From Planctomycetota bacterium (lineage in GTDB: Bacteria; Planctomycetota; Phycisphaerae; Phycisphaerales; UBA1924): a stretch of 64,000 nucleotides of DNA. The notes under the pieces are model-generated. The model saw only the letters and a list, made by a program, of their open reading frames with translations. It did not search any database and was not told the origin of the DNA. How positions within the stretch are numbered: position 1 is the first letter of the stretch; each line of letters opens with the position of its first letter. The stretch lies in assembly GCA_030950285.1 (NCBI GenBank), contig JAUZRR010000004.1, positions 124,001 to 188,000 of the forward strand, in the 5' to 3' direction. The position numbers and the translations under genes are program-made. Of the stretch, positions 62,501 through 64,000 are shown piece after piece.

Positions 62501-63519
62501 AGCGAACTCCGCTCGGCTTCCAGGGCGTCGAGCGCATCCTGAGCGTCGGTTGCGGCGCGGTCCACTTCGGCTCTGCAACTGTCGACGAGTTCGACAAGCG
62601 CGTCGTCCCGGTCGCGTTCGCCGCGCTCGAGCACCGCCTCTGCGCCGGCCCGGACTCGTGCGGCGATCCGGCTGAACTCGCGGACACCGGCTCGGAGCTG
62701 CTGCACCGCGCGAACACGCATCGGGACGGCACTCGCCGCGGCGAGGACGAGCCCCCCCACGCCAGCGGCAACGGGCATCTTCCAATCGTTCCAGCCGGTC
62801 GCAAAGCCGACCCCAGCCGCTGCCGCTGCGCCCAAGCCCGGCACAAAGAGAAAGTGCAAACCGGACCGGAACACCCGGGGCAGCATCGCCCGATCGAGCG
62901 CCTCGGCAACACGGCCGGCCTCGTCGACAAGCTGCTCGAAGGCCTCGACCTCGTCGGGCGTTTCGGGGTCCGATGCCTCAGTGAGTGCGGGGGGATCCGC
63001 CCGCTGCACTCTGCCCGGCCAGAGCGAATCGACGAAAATCTCCCATTCCGAGATCGCGGCACGGCCCGCGGTGACGCGCTTGGCGAGAGCCTCGAACGCC
63101 TGGCGGGGCTTGGGACGCCCGCTTTCGAGGATGGTCTCGGCGAGCCAGACCCTTTCACGGCGTTTGTGCTCGATGCGCTCGACCCGCGCCTCGTGGCGCT
63201 CGCGCTCACCCGCAGCCTTGCTGTCCCAGGCGGCACGCATTCGGGACTCCTGCTCGGCGTGCTGGGTCTCCAGTCGGGTGTTGGCTTCGGCGAGTTCTGT
63301 GTCGGCTTTCTGCGTGCGGCGGACGAGCTCGGCGCGGGCCTCTTCGAGCTGACGATCGTGCGTGTGCTCGGCCCGGGCCTGGTCGTCGGTGTATCGCTGG
63401 TTGGTCTCGGCAGACCGCTCGGCGTAGGAGGCAAGAAAGGTGCGCAGGCCGGCGACCAACAGCTCCTCGCGGCTGAAGAGCCCCGAGGCGGGTGTGGGTC
63501 TGGGCTTGCGGTCATCCAT
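59587..63519 (-). CDS. FtsK/SpoIIIE (EssC-like) ATPase of a type-VII-like secretion locus
   Basis: 1310 residues. Residues 30-130 are coiled coil (QLEEARAELVRRTQKADTEL). Two transmembrane helices follow (about 221-241 and 247-267), then a second Ala/Glu-rich coiled coil (about 270-450). A degenerate first ATPase-like domain spans about 480-690 (LTIIDPIGRGRSFAGLMRLT). The main FtsK domain has Walker A GKTGSGKSTLL (about 780), DFKKGVEFKPYASGKLPHV, and Walker B SILIIDEFQEFF (about 880), then LASQTL. A third domain (about 1065-1300) lacks the Walker A lysine (VVGQRTETAAAIL). Multiple tandem ATPase domains with two TM helices fit EssC/EccC of type VII secretion; FHA domains of EssC are absent. A WXG100-like gene lies 103 bases upstream. 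Confidence 0.85.
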   Translation of the reverse strand: MDDRKPRPTPASGLFSREELLVAGLRTFLASYAERSAETNQRYTDDQARAEHTHDRQLEEARAELVRRTQKADTELAEANTRLETQHAEQESRMRAAWDSKAAGERERHEARVERIEHKRRERVWLAETILESGRPKPRQAFEALAKRVTAGRAAISEWEIFVDSLWPGRVQRADPPALTEASDPETPDEVEAFEQLVDEAGRVAEALDRAMLPRVFRSGLHFLFVPGLGAAAAAGVGFATGWNDWKMPVAAGVGGLVLAAASAVPMRVRAVQQLRAGVREFSRIAARVRAGAEAVLERGERDRDDALVELVDSCRAEVDRAATDAQDALDALEAERSSLVTNAELQRSTEEHALSRSNAAARAEIERKVVEYREHAQSAHDAAIAKAAETKRSAMDATERLFQAETDALAAEWSSAAQRFREEIGSIVNAAERASPAWHDRLTRSWSPPEPGETASHLGTLTLDIAAMLSGLALEQNPAAPLPETVRLPVMLDMAERPSLLVEAGTGNRDAGLAILQTVLLRILASIPPGRAKLTIIDPIGRGRSFAGLMRLTDHDESLVGARIWTESRHIEQRLADLTEHIENVIQKYLRDDYATIDDYNRAAGEIAEPYRYLVIADFPANFSEDAVARLSSVIDAGPRCGVFVVMLSDRAAKQPAGFDFGSLRSRAIVLKPRSLTGAPSTAAQFGVVSESLGDLLFTPDAPPGESETAALLDIIGAEAQAAGRVEVRYSVVAPPEPERWTRSAADELRIPIGRAGATKAQELRLGKGTSQHVLIAGKTGSGKSTLLHVLTTAAMLWHDPREVEFYLVDFKKGVEFKPYASGKLPHVRAVAIESDREFGLSVLQRLDTELRRRGDLYRDRGLQSLSQFRERFPDEPMPRSILIIDEFQEFFVEDDRIAQDASLLLDRLVRQGRAFGIHILLASQTLSGAYSLSRSTVGQMAVRIAMMCSETDSYLILSEDNSAARLLTRPGEAIYNNANGLVEGNNPFQVAWLGDDDRDSVLHEIERLATRRSVEFEEPVLFEGNAPAELERNRLLRRAVRERQRPIAPIAWLGEPVSIKDPTGAVMRRRGGANLLVVGQRTETAAAILASAIVSLAVQHDAEGDRAPSFRIVDATPEDDPLAGRFAAALAGLPHDVRPVSWRNAPEAVEECYTELIAREDANRTDGPAIYLVLHGLHWLRSLRRKDDDFSFSTDSEAKMPAADQQLKQVIIDGPRLGIFVLAWCDTTSSLTRALDRSSLAEFGNRALMQMSANDSSMLIESTTASRLGLHRAVFYDEERGAEEKFRPFGMPTGSEIGRIIGPDSDAP

Positions 63520-63622
63520 ACGAAACAGCACCTCGGCTGGCTGCGGACTGGTCGGGTCCGCGTCGTTGCGTTCTTTGTTCTGCGCGCGGCAACTCACCGG
63601 TCCGCCGCGGCGAGCGGCTACT

Positions 63623-63835
63623 CTATTCACACGCCCGACGGGCTGCAGCCGCGATCTCGCCCAGCCGGTCCATCGCTTCGGCCGCCCGCCGGACGTGCCC
63701 CTCGATCGGTGCGATGTAGCGTTTCTCGAAGGCCTCGGCATTCTGATCGGTCCACGACTCGTGCAACCTCGACCAATCACGCACAAACTGCTTGCTCGCG
63801 TCCAGCAACATGCCCTGACCGCCCGACATGCTCAT
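63623..63835 (-). CDS. WXG100-like small helical protein
   Basis: 70 residues predicted as a helical hairpin: LLDASKQFVRDWSRLHESWT then DQNAEAFEKRYIAPIEGHV and AEAMDRLGEIAAAARRAC. The turn SWTDQNAEAF corresponds to the WxG turn of ESAT-6/WXG100 proteins (W-x-D here). Such proteins are substrates or chaperone-like partners of FtsK-type ATPases. ATG at 63835 overlaps the stop of the upstream gene, with GAGGGGG as binding site. Confidence 0.75.
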   Translation of the reverse strand: MSMSGGQGMLLDASKQFVRDWSRLHESWTDQNAEAFEKRYIAPIEGHVRRAAEAMDRLGEIAAAARRACE

Positions 63836-64000
63836 GGCGTGGCCCCCTCGGCTTCGTCCCCGCTGGCCGGGCGGCTCGGTCGGCGGTCACCGATCTGCGA
63901 GTAGGTTTCCAGAATGTCGCCCATGCGTTCCAGCGCGCCCACCGCGTTGGCGAGTTCGCCCCGAACAAACCACCCGAGTTGGGAGACCGCGCCGCGGTAC
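63832..64000 (-). CDS. C-terminal part of a small helical protein, type-VII-like locus
   Basis: Only the last 55 codons are present: YRGAVSQLGWFVRGELANAV, GALERMGDILETYSQIGDRR and a polar tail RPASGDEAEGATP. The helical pattern and ATGA overlap with the WXG100-like gene suggest a second small secretion-related protein in the same operon. The start lies beyond the window. Confidence 0.6.
   Translation of the reverse strand, partial: YRGAVSQLGWFVRGELANAVGALERMGDILETYSQIGDRRPSRPASGDEAEGATP

Overview
This window looks like chromosomal DNA from a planctomycete, most likely class Phycisphaerae. The sequence evidence is high GC content, one fused SecD-SecF protein, a PEP-CTERM-like sorting tail (VPAPGAMALLGLGG followed by AAIRRRR), an N-terminal LEPR-type motif on a secreted protein, two exported proteins whose dockerin-like repeats end in Gly-Cys, a tandem DUF1080 protein and a Tat-exported Gfo/Idh oxidoreductase. 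KdsB, an MlaE-type permease and TolC-type export point to a cell with an outer membrane. I saw no rRNA, tRNA or CRISPR array.

Left part (1-24.8 kb), mostly minus strand. A gene start is cut by the left edge. Then come prolyl-tRNA synthetase, a degenerate QueC-like protein, an S10-type serine carboxypeptidase, an SDR epimerase, UDP-glucuronate decarboxylase, a LysM protein, SecDF, YajC, Tgt and a rhomboid protease (rhomboid-tgt-yajC-secDF-lysM form one tight run). A degenerate site-2-protease-like protein, the PEP-CTERM-like protein with its own promoter and terminator, and enolase follow. After them are PhoU (plus), a cysteine desulfurase-like enzyme, GcvT, PanC, a hypothetical gene (plus) and an unusual CTP synthase.

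Middle part (24.8-41.5 kb): M1 aminopeptidase, KdsB, a TPR-like protein, peptide deformylase, an FG-GAP/VCBS-type secreted protein, a HAF-repeat protein with a Gly-Cys dockerin, about 1 kb of non-coding hairpin-rich DNA, a LEPR cyclophilin-beta-propeller protein, adenine deaminase, a MlaE/STAS/anti-sigma-kinase/HEAT-lipoprotein cluster and GMP synthase.

Right part (41.5-64 kb): a decayed toxin-antitoxin cluster (frameshifted DUF6883, DUF4926, small antitoxin, Doc with stop codons), YjbQ, YceI, a membrane protein, a GNAT acetyltransferase, a thioredoxin-like protein, a lipoprotein with a Gly-Cys dockerin, an N-acetylglucosamine-kinase-like protein, the DUF1080 protein and the Gfo/Idh protein. 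Next is a heavy-metal RND efflux operon (outer-membrane factor, adaptor, pump) flanked by a small Cys/His-rich exported protein and a His-rich lipoprotein; it looks less GC-rich than its surroundings. The right edge carries a type-VII-secretion-like locus: a WXG100-like protein, another small helical protein and a large membrane-anchored FtsK/EssC-like ATPase.

The most unusual signal is a short palindromic repeat (core ACCGGCTTCCAGCCGGT) present seven times between 2.8 and 20.7 kb, plus one copy with compensated stem changes. Four copies lie inside protein genes, always read in the same frame (HRLEAGATG), including a tandem pair inside gcvT. Other hairpins in the window share the TTCCA apex.
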